Shown: positions 24,863 to 34,849 of the stretch, one piece after another
How the letters are laid out: every line of letters starts with the position of its first letter
Numbering within the stretch: the first letter of the stretch is position 1
Source: Clostridia bacterium
Lineage (GTDB): Bacteria; Bacillota; Clostridia; Oscillospirales; Acutalibacteraceae
Direction: 5' to 3'
Length of the DNA: 64,000 bases
Assembly (NCBI GenBank): GCA_017399405.1
Contig: JAFQCT010000016.1
Location: forward strand, 1-64,000
The notes under the pieces: generated by a model
What the model was told of the DNA's origin: nothing
Database searches by the model: none
What the model saw: the letters and a program-made list of their open reading frames with translations, nothing else
Translations under genes and position numbers: made by a program

Positions 24863-25051
24863 ATGGCAGTACCAAAGAGAAGAGTTTCTAAAACAAGAAG
24901 AGATAAAAGACGCTCAAATGTATGGAAGATGACAGCTCCTGAACTTGTAAAGTGCCCAAATTGTGGCCAGTACAAGAGACCTCACAGAGTTTGTGGTGAA
25001 TGTGGTCAGTATAAGGGTAGACAGATTGTTGCTCTTAAAGAAGAAGCTTAA
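24863..25051 (+). CDS. rpmF: ribosomal protein L32 (bL32), zinc-binding form
   Basis: 62 residues. Large-subunit ribosomal protein near the peptidyl-transferase centre. The start MAVPKRRVSKTRRDKRRS is characteristic. Four cysteines, C31, C34, C44 and C47, form the zinc ribbon, so this is the C+ form rather than the zinc-free paralogue. The gene starts 39 bp after yceD behind GGAGG and is followed by a terminator. Confidence 0.97.
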   Translation: MAVPKRRVSKTRRDKRRSNVWKMTAPELVKCPNCGQYKRPHRVCGECGQYKGRQIVALKEEA

Positions 25052-25070
25052 TTTGTTATTCTGAATTAAG

Positions 25071-25103
25071 AAAGGCGGAAAGAACGATTTCTCTCCGCCT
25101 TTT
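25071..25103 (+). terminator. rho-independent terminator
   Basis: A 9-bp stem AAAGGCGGA/TCCGCCTTT (25071-25079 with 25094-25102), partly extended in the loop, with T residues. Ends the yceD-rpmF operon. Confidence 0.8.
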
Positions 25104-25129
25104 AGTCTTGCTCGGAAGTTGGTGATAGT

Positions 25130-26443
25130 GTGTCTGTAAAAATAAGTGGTGTAAAAAAGAACTCAATATGTGACCTTAAAGGTATTGTGGCGGGTGATGA
25201 ACTTCTTAAAATCAATGGTAAAGAGATTATGGATGTTCTTGACTTTGATTTTTATATGGCAGAACAAAATGTCACTATGACTTTTAAGTGCGGTGATGGT
25301 AAATTTAAGGTAATCAGAACAAAAAATACTGATTGCGGTTTAGAGTTTGAAACTTATTTAATGGATAAGCAACATCAATGTAAAAACAAGTGTATTTTCT
25401 GCTTTATTGACCAGTTACCAAAAGGTTTGCGACCAAGTTTATATTTCAAAGATGATGATAGCAGACTTTCATTCCTTTTCGGTAACTATATAACACTTAC
25501 TAATATTTCGGAGCACGAAATTGAGCGTATAATTCAAATGCACATAAGTCCTGTTAATATTTCTGTGCATACAATGAACCCTGAACTTCGTGTGCAGATG
25601 ATGAAAAATAAAAATGCAGGCAAAAGTCTTGAAATCATTAAAAGATTATCCGATGCAGGCATACAAATGAACACTCAACTTGTTCTTTGTCCCGGTATAA
25701 ATGATGGTGACGAATTGCGATATAGTATTGAGCAACTTTCTGCACTCTACCCATCAGTACAAAGTATTGCAGCAGTTCCCGTAGGTCTTACAAAATTCCG
25801 TGATGGACTCCCGAAAATAGAGCCTTATAATAAGCAAACAGCAAGCGAAGTAATCGATATTATCGAAGATTATGCTGCTATTTTCCGTAAAAATTTTGGT
25901 GTGGGACTTGTCTATCCAGCTGACGAGTTTTTTATTAAAGCAGAACGCGACTTGCCAAATGAAGATTATTATGACGATTATCCTCAACTTGATAATGGTG
26001 TAGGTTTGGTCCGTTCATTTTATAACGATTTTCTTTACGAACTTGAAAATTGTGACGAAAAACCAATCAATAAAAAAGTTACATTGGCAACAGGTGCTGA
26101 TTTTTATCCATATTTATATGAACTCTGCAAAAAAGCAGAAGAAAAATACGGTGTAGAAATCAATGTCCAGAAAATAATCAACAACTTTTTCGGTGAAACT
26201 ATAACAGTTTCAGGGCTTGTAACAGGGCAAGATATTGCAGAACAACTCAAAGATGTTGATTTAGGTGATTATCTGCTCTTGCCAAACTCAATGATTAGCG
26301 ATTACACAAATCATACCGAAAATAAAAATAAATTCCTTGATGATATGACTGTCGAGGAGTTGGAAGAAACATTAAATACGAAAATTATACTGACCAGCGG
26401 TAATGGAGGTCAGCTTTTAAGAGATATTCTGGGGGTGAAGTAA
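25130..26443 (+). CDS. DUF512 radical SAM protein with PDZ-like N-terminus
   Basis: 437 residues. An N-terminal PDZ-like segment (about 3-60) is followed by a radical SAM barrel with CxxxCxxC at C84, C88 and C91 (CKNKCIFC) and a C-terminal DUF512 domain. The family is widespread in Clostridia and usually sits next to der, as here, but its reaction is not known. The start is GTG 25130 with a weak GGTGA-type ribosome-binding sequence. The TAA overlaps the der start codon by one base. Confidence 0.87.
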   Translation: MSVKISGVKKNSICDLKGIVAGDELLKINGKEIMDVLDFDFYMAEQNVTMTFKCGDGKFKVIRTKNTDCGLEFETYLMDKQHQCKNKCIFCFIDQLPKGLRPSLYFKDDDSRLSFLFGNYITLTNISEHEIERIIQMHISPVNISVHTMNPELRVQMMKNKNAGKSLEIIKRLSDAGIQMNTQLVLCPGINDGDELRYSIEQLSALYPSVQSIAAVPVGLTKFRDGLPKIEPYNKQTASEVIDIIEDYAAIFRKNFGVGLVYPADEFFIKAERDLPNEDYYDDYPQLDNGVGLVRSFYNDFLYELENCDEKPINKKVTLATGADFYPYLYELCKKAEEKYGVEINVQKIINNFFGETITVSGLVTGQDIAEQLKDVDLGDYLLLPNSMISDYTNHTENKNKFLDDMTVEELEETLNTKIILTSGNGGQLLRDILGVK

Positions 26444-27774
26444 TGGCAAAACCCGTAGTGGCGATTGTAGGTCGTCCGAATGTAGGTAAAAGTACACTTT
26501 TTAATAAACTTATCGGTAAGCGTCTTTCAATTGTTGACGATACACCGGGCGTTACCCGTGATAGAATTTATGGTGATTGCGAGTGGCTTGGTCACGAAAT
26601 GCTTTTGATTGATACAGGTGGTATTGAGCCATATTCAGACGATATTATTTTGTCACAAATGAGAAGACAAGCACAACTTGCTATTGATAGTGCAGATGTT
26701 ATTATTTTTGTAACTGATGTGCGAACAGGTGTTGTGGCTACTGACGAAGAAGTTGCAACAATGCTTATCAAGAGTAATAAGCCGATTATTCTTTGCGTTA
26801 ATAAGGCGGACTCATTAGGTGAGCCACCGGCAGAGTTTTATGAATTCTATAATTTAGGACTTGGCGACCCAATCCAAGTTTCTGCAGCACACGGTCACGG
26901 TACAGGTGACTTACTTGATAAAGTCCTTGAATATTTACCTGAAGATATTGAAACAGAAGACGAAAATGATACTGTAAAAGTTGCTGTTATCGGCAAACCT
27001 AATGCAGGTAAGTCATCTCTTATCAATAAAATCGCAGGTGAAGAACGCGTAATCGTTTCAAATATTGCAGGCACAACAAGAGATGCAACTGACACATATA
27101 TTGACAATGAACACGGCTCATTTATGTTTATTGATACTGCAGGTCTTCGTCGCAAAAGTAAAGTTGAAGACCAGATTGAAAAGTATTCAGTAATTCGTGC
27201 AAGAATGGCAGTTGAAAGAGCTGATGTCTGCGTTATTATGATTGACGCGGCAGAAGGCTTTACAGAACAAGATTCAAAGGTTGCAGGTATTGCTCACGAA
27301 CTTGGCAAAGCTTGTATTATTGCAGTCAATAAATGGGATTTAGTCGAAAAAGACGGTACAACAATGGATAAATACCGTAAAAAACTTATGGTCGATTTCT
27401 CATTTATGAGTTATGCACCAATTATCTTTATTTCTGCAAAAACAGGTCAAAGAATTGACCGACTTTTTGAGCTTATTAAGTTTGTTGATAGTCAGAATGC
27501 TATGCGTATTTCAACAGGTAAACTTAATGATGTTCTTGCAAATGCAACTGCTCGTGTTCAGCCACCGTCAGATAAAGGTAAACGACTTAAGATTTACTAT
27601 ATGACTCAGGCTTCAACACGACCACCAACATTTGTGTGCTTTGTAAATAATAAAGATTTGTTCCATTATAGTTATCAACGCTATATTGATAACCAAATCC
27701 GCGAAGTTTTCGGTCTTGAAGGCACACCAACAAGATTTGTAGTCCGTGAAAGAGATAAGAACAACAAAAAATAA
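26443..27774 (+). CDS. der: ribosome-assembly GTPase Der (EngA)
   Basis: 443 residues. A double GTPase required for 50S subunit maturation. Two G domains in tandem: the first with GRPNVGKST (about 10) and DTGG, the second with GKPNAGKSS (about 184), DTAGLRRK and NKWD; a KH-like C-terminal domain follows (about 355-443). It overlaps the DUF512 gene by one base and ends 26 bp before a strong terminator. Confidence 0.96.
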   Translation: MAKPVVAIVGRPNVGKSTLFNKLIGKRLSIVDDTPGVTRDRIYGDCEWLGHEMLLIDTGGIEPYSDDIILSQMRRQAQLAIDSADVIIFVTDVRTGVVATDEEVATMLIKSNKPIILCVNKADSLGEPPAEFYEFYNLGLGDPIQVSAAHGHGTGDLLDKVLEYLPEDIETEDENDTVKVAVIGKPNAGKSSLINKIAGEERVIVSNIAGTTRDATDTYIDNEHGSFMFIDTAGLRRKSKVEDQIEKYSVIRARMAVERADVCVIMIDAAEGFTEQDSKVAGIAHELGKACIIAVNKWDLVEKDGTTMDKYRKKLMVDFSFMSYAPIIFISAKTGQRIDRLFELIKFVDSQNAMRISTGKLNDVLANATARVQPPSDKGKRLKIYYMTQASTRPPTFVCFVNNKDLFHYSYQRYIDNQIREVFGLEGTPTRFVVRERDKNNKK

Positions 27775-27800
27775 TATTAACAAACTGAAAATTATATGTA

Positions 27801-27829
27801 AAAAGAGGCTCTAAAAAGCCTCTTTTTTC
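27801..27829 (+). terminator. rho-independent terminator
   Basis: A 10-bp stem AAAAGAGGCT/AGCCTCTTTT with a 6-base loop and a T run, after der. Confidence 0.92.
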
Positions 27830-27858
27830 TTGCCATTTATAATGTAATATGTTATAAT
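27830..27858 (+). promoter_or_regulatory. sigma-A promoter of the ruvCAB operon
   Basis: TTGCCA at 27830-27835 and TATAAT at 27853-27858, 17-bp spacer. It begins immediately after the der terminator. Confidence 0.8.
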
Positions 27859-27887
27859 TGATTGATTATATAGTGAGGTAGTATGTC

Positions 27888-28388
27888 ATGGTGATTTTAG
27901 GCATCGACCCCGGCTATGCAATAGTGGGTTGGGGAGTAATCGATTATACAGCAAATCGCTTTCAGGTGTTGGCTTACGGTGCAGTTACAACCGAGGCAAA
28001 AACACCATTTAATGAGCGACTTGAAATGGTGTATGACGGAATTTGCGACATAATAAATAAATACAAGCCTGAAGCGTTGGCGATTGAAAAGCTTTTCTAT
28101 AATACCAATGCAAAAACGGTTATTGATGTAGCACAGGCAAGGGGAGTTATCAACCTTGCGGCACAAAAAAATCATCTCGATATTTTCGAGTACACACCAC
28201 TTCAGGTTAAGCAAAGTGTAGTTGGTTACGGCCGTGCCGAGAAAAAACAAGTGCAAGAAATGACAAGAGTTATATTAAAACTCGAAAAAATTCCAAAGCC
28301 GGACGATACTGCTGACGCACTTGCTATGGCAATCTGTCACGCACACGCAAGTGGCTCACTTATGGGAAGATTAAGAAATATTAAATAA
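27888..28388 (+). CDS. ruvC: Holliday junction endonuclease RuvC
   Basis: 166 residues. Cleaves four-way junctions during recombination repair. Acidic catalytic residues: D7 (LGIDPG), a glutamate in AIEKLFY (about 66), and the aspartate pair in PDDTADALAMA (about 139-145). First gene of ruvC-ruvA-ruvB, all in the same direction with gaps of 12 bp. ATG 27888 is used; a GTG directly after it is a weaker alternative. Confidence 0.95.
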   Translation: MVILGIDPGYAIVGWGVIDYTANRFQVLAYGAVTTEAKTPFNERLEMVYDGICDIINKYKPEALAIEKLFYNTNAKTVIDVAQARGVINLAAQKNHLDIFEYTPLQVKQSVVGYGRAEKKQVQEMTRVILKLEKIPKPDDTADALAMAICHAHASGSLMGRLRNIK

Positions 28389-28400
28389 GGAAAAATTATT

Positions 28401-29006
28401 ATGATTTATTCAGTAACAGGAAATGTAGTTGACTTTGATGCTAATACAGTTTGCGTTGATGTAAACGGTGTTGCTTTCCGTTGTATGACTACTCTTACAA
28501 CTTCACAAAAATGTGCATCAATGGGAATGAAAGTTACACTTTACACATATCTCAATGTCCGTGAAGACGCTATGGAACTTTTCGGTTTTTACGATAAAAC
28601 CGAAATGGATTGTTTCAAAATGCTTATTACAGTTAATGGCGTTGGTCCTAAAATGGGGCTTGCAATTCTTTCAGAACTTACACCTGACAAAATCGCATTA
28701 AGTATTGCGGCAGGTGACCATAAAGCACTTACAAAAGCAAATGGTGTTGGTCCTAAACTTGCACAGCGTATTTGTATGGAACTTAAAGATAAAGTAGGTA
28801 AAGCATTTGCAGGTGTTGACACATCAGTCGATTTAACTGCAGTAAGCTCTACTCTTACAAATTCAAATACTGCTGAAGCGGTTGCAGCCCTTGAAATGCT
28901 TGGTTATTCGCAGAGTGATGCAAGCGTAGTAGTCAGCAAAATTGACCCATCACTTTCAGTTGAAGATATTATTAAACAAGCACTTAAAATGCTTGCACTC
29001 GGTTAA
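28401..29006 (+). CDS. ruvA: Holliday junction DNA-binding protein RuvA
   Basis: 201 residues. Tetramer that holds the junction and recruits RuvB. N-terminal OB fold (about 1-62), tandem helix-hairpin-helix motifs (VNGVGPKMGLAIL and ANGVGPKLAQRI, about 72-125), and a C-terminal RuvB-contact domain (about 152-201, AAVAALEMLGY). Standard length. Confidence 0.96.
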   Translation: MIYSVTGNVVDFDANTVCVDVNGVAFRCMTTLTTSQKCASMGMKVTLYTYLNVREDAMELFGFYDKTEMDCFKMLITVNGVGPKMGLAILSELTPDKIALSIAAGDHKALTKANGVGPKLAQRICMELKDKVGKAFAGVDTSVDLTAVSSTLTNSNTAEAVAALEMLGYSQSDASVVVSKIDPSLSVEDIIKQALKMLALG

Positions 29007-29018
29007 GGAGGATTAAGT

Positions 29019-30065
29019 ATGGATTTCGAAAATGAAAACAGAATAATTACTCCCGATTTTACTGAAACTGACCACGATATTGAAATTTCATTAAGACCTA
29101 AAACCTTAACTGAATATATCGGTCAAGAAAAAGTAAAAGAAAACTTAAAAATATATATTGAAGCCGCAAAAAATCGTGGCGATACACTTGACCATGTGCT
29201 TTTGTATGGCCCTCCCGGACTTGGCAAAACTACTCTTGCGGGAATAATCGCAAACGAAATGGGTGTGCAAATTCGTGTAACATCAGGCCCCGCTATTGAA
29301 AAACCGGGCGATTTAGCCGCACTTCTTACAAACTTAAATGACGGTGATGTACTTTTCATTGACGAAATTCATCGTCTTTCTCGTGCAGTTGAAGAAGTTC
29401 TTTATCCCGCTATGGAAGACAATGCACTTGATATTATCATTGGCAAAGGCCCGTCAGCACGCTCAATTCGTCTTGACTTGCCACGCTTTACGCTTGTTGG
29501 GGCAACAACCCGTGCAGGTCAGCTTACAGCACCACTTCGTGACCGTTTTGGTGTGATTTTAAGACTTGAACTTTATACTCCTGAAGAGTTAGCTCAAATC
29601 GTTCAGCGTAGTGCAGGGATTCTTGATATTTTTGCTGACGATAGCGGTGCGTTAGAGATTGCATCACGCTCACGCGGTACACCTCGTATTGCAAACAGAC
29701 TTCTCAAAAGAGCTCGTGACTTTGCACAGGTTATGAGTAACGGTGTAATCAGTGAAGATAACGCAAGAATAGCTCTTGGCAGAATGGAAATTGACGAAAT
29801 CGGTCTTGATAATATTGATAGATTGATGCTTACAACAATGATTAAAAACTTTAATGGTGGCCCTGTAGGACTTGAAACTCTTGCGGCAACAATTGGCGAA
29901 GAAGCGGTTACTATTGAAGATGTTTATGAGCCATATTTAATGCAAATTGGTTTTCTTGCAAAAACTCCGCGAGGCAGAGTGGCAACTCCGCTTGCGTATA
30001 AACATTTAGGGTATAATATACCTGATACAAACAACAAAGCAAATTCCCAAACTTCATTATTTTAA
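29019..30065 (+). CDS. ruvB: Holliday junction helicase motor RuvB
   Basis: 348 residues. AAA+ hexameric motor that drives branch migration. Walker [12 protein letters not shown] (about 64), Walker B FIDEIHRL (about 114), the sensor segment GATTRAGQL and a C-terminal winged helix (about 265-340) with [13 protein letters not shown]. Preceded by AAGGAGG 12 bp after ruvA; glmM follows after 12 bp. Confidence 0.97.
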   Translation: MDFENENRIITPDFTETDHDIEISLRPKTLTEYIGQEKVKENLKIYIEAAKNRGDTLDHVLLYGPPGLGKTTLAGIIANEMGVQIRVTSGPAIEKPGDLAALLTNLNDGDVLFIDEIHRLSRAVEEVLYPAMEDNALDIIIGKGPSARSIRLDLPRFTLVGATTRAGQLTAPLRDRFGVILRLELYTPEELAQIVQRSAGILDIFADDSGALEIASRSRGTPRIANRLLKRARDFAQVMSNGVISEDNARIALGRMEIDEIGLDNIDRLMLTTMIKNFNGGPVGLETLAATIGEEAVTIEDVYEPYLMQIGFLAKTPRGRVATPLAYKHLGYNIPDTNNKANSQTSLF

Positions 30066-30077
30066 GGAGATTTTTTA

Positions 30078-31430
30078 ATGGGCAGACTTTTTGGAACAGA
30101 TGGTGCTCGCGGTGTAGCGAATACAGAACTTACTTGTGAATTATCAATGCAAATAGGCAGAGCAGCCGCTATGGTACTCGCTAAAAACTTAAATGGCAAA
30201 AGACCAAAGGTTATGATAGGACTTGATACCCGTGCATCTTCACAAATGCTTGAAAATGCAATTACAGCAGGTCTTTGCTCCGTTGGTGCTGATGTGTTGA
30301 AGTTAGGCGTAGTGCCAACTCCTGCGGTTGCGTATCTTGTAAAAGAATATGGTTATGATGCAGGTATTATGATTTCCGCATCCCACAACCCTTGTGAATA
30401 TAACGGAATTAAAATTTTTCAGTCAAACGGTTATAAATTGCCTGATGCACTTGAAAATGAAATTGAAGCAATAATCCTTGATAACGCAGCCCCAATTCCA
30501 ACACCAATCGGTGGTGGAGTAGGTAGTGCAAAGAGAAATAAAGATGCAATCAACGATTATATTGAGCATCTTCTTTCTGCTACAAATATGAGTTTCAAAG
30601 GCTATAAAATTGCCCTTGACTGTGCTAATGGCTCGTCAAGTGTTTCAGCTGAAGAAGTTTTTACTCGTCTTGGTGCAGAAGTTGTTGTAATCAGTGCAGA
30701 GCCTGACGGTGTAAATATCAATAAAGATTGCGGTTCAACACACCTTGAAAACTTACAAAAAGTCGTTATTGAAAATGGTTGCGATTTAGGTTTTGCATTT
30801 GATGGTGATGCTGACAGAATGTTGGCAGTTGACCATACAGGTGCAGTGGTGGACGGTGACAAGTGTATTGCAGTTTGTGCAAAGCATATGAAACAACTTG
30901 GCAAACTTAAAAAGGATACTGCAGTTGTTACCGTTATGAGTAATATGGGCTTTTTCAAGTTCTGTGAAGAAAACGGAATTAAATGTGAAAAAACTAAAGT
31001 CGGTGACCGTTATGTTCTTGAAAATATGAGCGAAAACGGTTACAGTATCGGCGGTGAGCAGTCAGGTCATATTATCTTCTTACAGTATGCTACAACAGGT
31101 GACGGTCAGCTTTCTGCAATTCAACTTTTAGCAGTTATTAAAGATACAGGCAAAACTCTTAAAGAGTTGGCAGACGAAATGGAAGTTTACCCACAGGTGC
31201 TTATAAATGTCCGCGTTTCAAATTTCGGTAAAGCACAATTTCCAAAAGATAAAGAAGTGCAGAATGCAATTAAAAAAGTTGAAGAAGAATTAGGTGACGA
31301 GGGCAGAATTCTTGTTCGTCTTTCAGGTACAGAGCCACTTATCCGTGTAATGCTTGAAGGTAAAAATTATGAACAGATTAAAGAACTTGCTGAATCTGTT
31401 GCATCAGTAATTAAGGAAAGATTAGTATAA
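30078..31430 (+). CDS. glmM: phosphoglucosamine mutase
   Basis: 450 residues. Converts glucosamine 6-phosphate to glucosamine 1-phosphate for UDP-GlcNAc and peptidoglycan. The phosphorylated serine is S102 in SASHNP; the metal-binding loop is DGDADRM (about 241); the sugar-binding loop is GGEQSGH; the phosphate-binding loop is RLSGTEPLIRV near the C-terminus. The start MGRLFGTDGARG is typical. Its stop overlaps the next start by one base. Confidence 0.96.
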   Translation: MGRLFGTDGARGVANTELTCELSMQIGRAAAMVLAKNLNGKRPKVMIGLDTRASSQMLENAITAGLCSVGADVLKLGVVPTPAVAYLVKEYGYDAGIMISASHNPCEYNGIKIFQSNGYKLPDALENEIEAIILDNAAPIPTPIGGGVGSAKRNKDAINDYIEHLLSATNMSFKGYKIALDCANGSSSVSAEEVFTRLGAEVVVISAEPDGVNINKDCGSTHLENLQKVVIENGCDLGFAFDGDADRMLAVDHTGAVVDGDKCIAVCAKHMKQLGKLKKDTAVVTVMSNMGFFKFCEENGIKCEKTKVGDRYVLENMSENGYSIGGEQSGHIIFLQYATTGDGQLSAIQLLAVIKDTGKTLKELADEMEVYPQVLINVRVSNFGKAQFPKDKEVQNAIKKVEEELGDEGRILVRLSGTEPLIRVMLEGKNYEQIKELAESVASVIKERLV

Positions 31431-32296
31431 TGAGAGTTGCAGATAACTGGAAAGATTATGAACTTATAGATTGTTCTTGTGGTGAGCGTCTTGAAAGATG
31501 GGGTAATATTACCCTTATTCGTCCCGACCCACAAGTAATCTGGAAAACAGAAAAGAAAAATCCGCTTTGGCGAAAAGCAGATGCAATCTATCATCGTTCA
31601 CAATCCGGTGGCGGTCAGTGGGAAATTAGGAACAAAATCCCTGATTTTTGGACTATAAACTACCGTGATTTAACATTTAATATTAAAACAATGGGCTTTA
31701 AGCATACAGGTCTTTTTCCCGAACAAGCAACAAATTGGGACAAGGTCGCAGAGGTTATTAAAAACGCAAACCGTGAAGTAAAAGTCCTTAACTTGTTTGC
31801 TTATACAGGTGGTGCTACTGTTTCTGCTCTTAAAGCAGGGGCAAGTGTGTGCCATGTTGACGCATCAAAGGGTATGACACTCTGGGCAAAAGAAAATGCG
31901 GTAAGTTCAGGCGTTGCTGACAAGCCGGTACGCTGGATAGTTGACGATTGCATTAAATTTGTTCAGCGTGAAATTCGCAGAGGAAATAAATACGATATTA
32001 TCATTATGGACCCACCATCTTATGGCAGAGGCCCAGGCGGTGAAGTATGGAAACTTGAAAACGAGGTTTACGGATTTGTTGAACTTTGTAGTCAGGTGTT
32101 AAGTGATGACCCACTTATGATGTTGATTAACTCTTATACAACAGGGCTTTCACCATCAGTTATGGAATACATTTTAGGTGCAGTTGTAAAACCTCGCTTT
32201 GGGGGTACAGTAACAGGTAGCGAAATCGGACTTCGTGCTACTGAAAACGGTTTGATATTACCTTGTGGAGCATCAGCAATTTGGAGCAAAGAATGA
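31430..32296 (+). CDS. class I SAM-dependent methyltransferase, RlmI/RlmK-like
   Basis: 288 residues. Rossmann methyltransferase: AdoMet-binding motif LNLFAYTGGATVSAL (about 122), acidic HVDASKG motif and catalytic MDPPSYG (about 190). The Y-x-G after DPP and overall similarity point to the 23S rRNA cytosine-methyltransferase (RlmI) group, though the N-terminal PUA domain of RlmI is lacking. The target is therefore uncertain. It overlaps glmM by one base and ecfA1 by 4 bp, inside a long housekeeping transcript. Confidence 0.82.
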   Translation: MRVADNWKDYELIDCSCGERLERWGNITLIRPDPQVIWKTEKKNPLWRKADAIYHRSQSGGGQWEIRNKIPDFWTINYRDLTFNIKTMGFKHTGLFPEQATNWDKVAEVIKNANREVKVLNLFAYTGGATVSALKAGASVCHVDASKGMTLWAKENAVSSGVADKPVRWIVDDCIKFVQREIRRGNKYDIIIMDPPSYGRGPGGEVWKLENEVYGFVELCSQVLSDDPLMMLINSYTTGLSPSVMEYILGAVVKPRFGGTVTGSEIGLRATENGLILPCGASAIWSKE

Positions 32297-33144
32297 GTAT
32301 TATAGAATTTCAAAATGTAACATTCCGTTACGAAAGTGATGATGAGGGTGTAGTTTTAGCCCCTGCAGTTAAAGACTTTTCATTGACAATCAACGAGGGT
32401 GAATTTATAGCAATCCTTGGTCATAACGGGTCGGGTAAAAGTACAATCGCAAAGCTTTCAAATGGGCTTTTAATCCCCGAAATTGGTGATGTAATCGTAA
32501 ACGGAATGAACACAAAAAATGAAGATGACGATATAAATATAAAACAAACAGTTGGCGTGGTTTTTCAAAATCCCGATAATCAGATTGTAGCAACTATTGT
32601 TGAAGAAGATGTTGCATTCGGTCCTGAAAATCTTGGTATAGAGCCAACTGAAATCCGCAGACGAGTTGACGAATCACTTAAAATAGTGGGTATGTATAAT
32701 TACAGAAACCACGAGCCACATAAACTCTCAGGTGGTCAAAAACAGCGTGTTGCTATTGCAGGTATTATCGCTATGGAGCCTCGTTGCATAATATTAGACG
32801 AACCTACAGCTATGCTTGACCCTGAGGGCAGACGCGATGTAATGAAAGCCATTAAAAGACTCAATCGTGAACTTGGTATCACAGTAGTTTTCATTACTCA
32901 CTATATGGAAGAAGCAGTTGAAGCTGACAGAATTGTGGTTATGGATGATAGCAGATTACTTATGGATGGCACTCCTAAACAAGTTTTTGCAAATCCTCAA
33001 AAAATTCGCAGTATCGGTCTTGATGTGCCACAAACTTGCCAACTTGCCGAACTTCTAAAAAATGATGGTATTAACCTCAAAAACGATTTATTGAGTATTG
33101 ACGAATTAGTCGAAAATATAGATGATATATTGAAAGGTCAGTAA
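32293..33144 (+). CDS. ecfA1: energy-coupling factor transporter ATPase EcfA1
   Basis: 283 residues. One of two ATPases of the group II ECF module that powers uptake of vitamins and trace nutrients through exchangeable S components. Walker A GHNGSGKST, signature LSGGQKQR, Walker B CIILDEPTAMLDP and a switch histidine in ITHYMEE are all visible. ATG 32293 overlaps the methyltransferase stop (ATGA). ecfA2, ecfT and truA follow, the classical Firmicute order. No S component is encoded nearby, which is normal for group II systems. Confidence 0.93.
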   Translation: MSIIEFQNVTFRYESDDEGVVLAPAVKDFSLTINEGEFIAILGHNGSGKSTIAKLSNGLLIPEIGDVIVNGMNTKNEDDDINIKQTVGVVFQNPDNQIVATIVEEDVAFGPENLGIEPTEIRRRVDESLKIVGMYNYRNHEPHKLSGGQKQRVAIAGIIAMEPRCIILDEPTAMLDPEGRRDVMKAIKRLNRELGITVVFITHYMEEAVEADRIVVMDDSRLLMDGTPKQVFANPQKIRSIGLDVPQTCQLAELLKNDGINLKNDLLSIDELVENIDDILKGQ

Positions 33145-33147
33145 AAG

Positions 33148-34014
33148 ATGTCCCACCTTGAAACCAAAAATTTAACATTTACCTACGGTGAGGGCACTCC
33201 ATTCAAAATCACCGCACTTGACAATGTGAATATAGATATTTCAAAAGGTGAGTTTGTAGCCATTATAGGTCATACGGGCTCGGGTAAAAGCACCCTTGTT
33301 CAGCATCTTAACGGACTTCTCAAATCATCAAGCGGTGAAGTGTTGCTTGACGGTAAAAACATTCACGCGAATAAACAGACTCTTTTTGACGCTCGTTTTC
33401 GTGTGGGTCTTTGCTTTCAATATCCCGAATATCAACTTTTTGAAGAAACGGTTTATAAAGATATTGCTTTTGGCCCTGCTAATATGGGACTTTCAAAAGG
33501 CGAAATTGATGAGCGAGTAAGAAATGCGGCAAAATATGTTGGTATTCCTGATGAAATGCTCTCAAAATCTCCATTTGATTTATCAGGTGGCGAAAAAAGA
33601 CGAGTAGCAATTGCGGGCGTTATTTCAATGGAACCTGAAATACTTATACTTGATGAGCCTACAAGCGGTCTTGACCCTATGGGACGCGAGCAGATTTTAG
33701 AACTCATTAAAAATTACCGTGAACAGACAGGAAAAACAGTTATAATAGTTTCTCACAGTATGGATGATGTTGCACGATTTGCAACAAAAGTAATTGTTAT
33801 GAACAATTCAAAAGTCGAAATGACAGGTACTGTTGATGAAGTTTTTGAAAAAGCGTCAAGACTTCGTGAAATCGGACTTTCTGTACCACAAATTACAGAG
33901 ATTTTTATAAAACTTCGCGAAAAAGGTTACAATGTAAGCGAAAAAATATATACAGTAGAGCAAGGTTACCTTGAACTCAAAAAACTTTTTGAGGGGAGTG
34001 TGACTAATGATTAA
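33148..34014 (+). CDS. ecfA2: energy-coupling factor transporter ATPase EcfA2
   Basis: 288 residues. Second ATPase of the ECF module, forming a heterodimer with EcfA1 under EcfT. Walker A GHTGSGKST, Q-loop CFQYPEYQLFE, signature LSGGEKRR, Walker B LILDEPTSGLDP. It starts 3 bp after ecfA1 and overlaps ecfT by 8 bp, so the three proteins should be made together. Confidence 0.93.
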   Translation: MSHLETKNLTFTYGEGTPFKITALDNVNIDISKGEFVAIIGHTGSGKSTLVQHLNGLLKSSSGEVLLDGKNIHANKQTLFDARFRVGLCFQYPEYQLFEETVYKDIAFGPANMGLSKGEIDERVRNAAKYVGIPDEMLSKSPFDLSGGEKRRVAIAGVISMEPEILILDEPTSGLDPMGREQILELIKNYREQTGKTVIIVSHSMDDVARFATKVIVMNNSKVEMTGTVDEVFEKASRLREIGLSVPQITEIFIKLREKGYNVSEKIYTVEQGYLELKKLFEGSVTND

Positions 34015-34849
34015 AGATATCACAATTGGTCAGTATTTCCCATTAAACTCAGTTATTCATAAACTTGACCCAAGAACAAAATTGCTTTTTACAGTTGTCT
34101 ATATTGTAATGGTTTTTGTTTCAAATAACTTTATTTCGTTGTTTTTCTGTCTTTTTACAGGAATAGCAATAATATCATTGTCAAAAATCCCTGTAAAGAC
34201 GGTACTTAAAGGCTTAAAACCGATTTTGATGATTATTACAATCACATCAGTTTTGCAAATAGCCTATGTTAAAACAGGAATAACCCTTGTTGAATTCTGG
34301 AAAATCCATATTACAAGTGGCGGTGTACTTACAGCTGTTTTTATGGCATTACGCATTTCATTACTTATCGTAATGAGTACAATGCTTACCTATACAACAA
34401 GTCCAACTTCACTTACAAACGGACTTGACAGGGTCTTTGCACCGTTCAAGAAAATCGGTCTTGATTTTCATACAGTTACAATGATAATGACTATAGCACT
34501 TCGCTTTATCCCAACGCTCATTGAAGAGGTTGATAAAATAATGAGTGCACAAAAGTCACGCGGTGCAAATTTTGAGCAGGGTAGTCTTATGAAAAGGGCA
34601 AAAGCACTTATCCCTTTGTTTATTCCTTTGCTTTTTAACTCAATAAGACGAGCTTATGAACTTGCAAACGCTATGACTTGCCGTTGCTATAACGGTGGCA
34701 AGGGCAAAACAACTATGAACGCACTAAAATTTACTAAACGCGATTATTTTGGTGTTTTAAGCGTTGCGGTAGTTATTGGTGCAGTGATAACTCTTAACAT
34801 TTTCTGTGGTGAATATAATGCGGAATTTACTTTTAACCTTGCGGTATAA
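34007..34849 (+). CDS. ecfT: energy-coupling factor transporter transmembrane protein EcfT
   Basis: 280 residues. Membrane scaffold that couples the two ATPases to interchangeable S components. About six membrane spans are visible. The coupling-helix signature appears as AQKSRGANF (about 185) and a second arginine motif lies in AMTCRCYNGG (about 222). Its last 32 bases overlap the truA start. Confidence 0.92.
   Translation: MIKDITIGQYFPLNSVIHKLDPRTKLLFTVVYIVMVFVSNNFISLFFCLFTGIAIISLSKIPVKTVLKGLKPILMIITITSVLQIAYVKTGITLVEFWKIHITSGGVLTAVFMALRISLLIVMSTMLTYTTSPTSLTNGLDRVFAPFKKIGLDFHTVTMIMTIALRFIPTLIEEVDKIMSAQKSRGANFEQGSLMKRAKALIPLFIPLLFNSIRRAYELANAMTCRCYNGGKGKTTMNALKFTKRDYFGVLSVAVVIGAVITLNIFCGEYNAEFTFNLAV

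Noticed and set aside
26895-27155. Minus-strand 86-codon frame within der
   Set aside because: Antisense shadow with no supporting signal.
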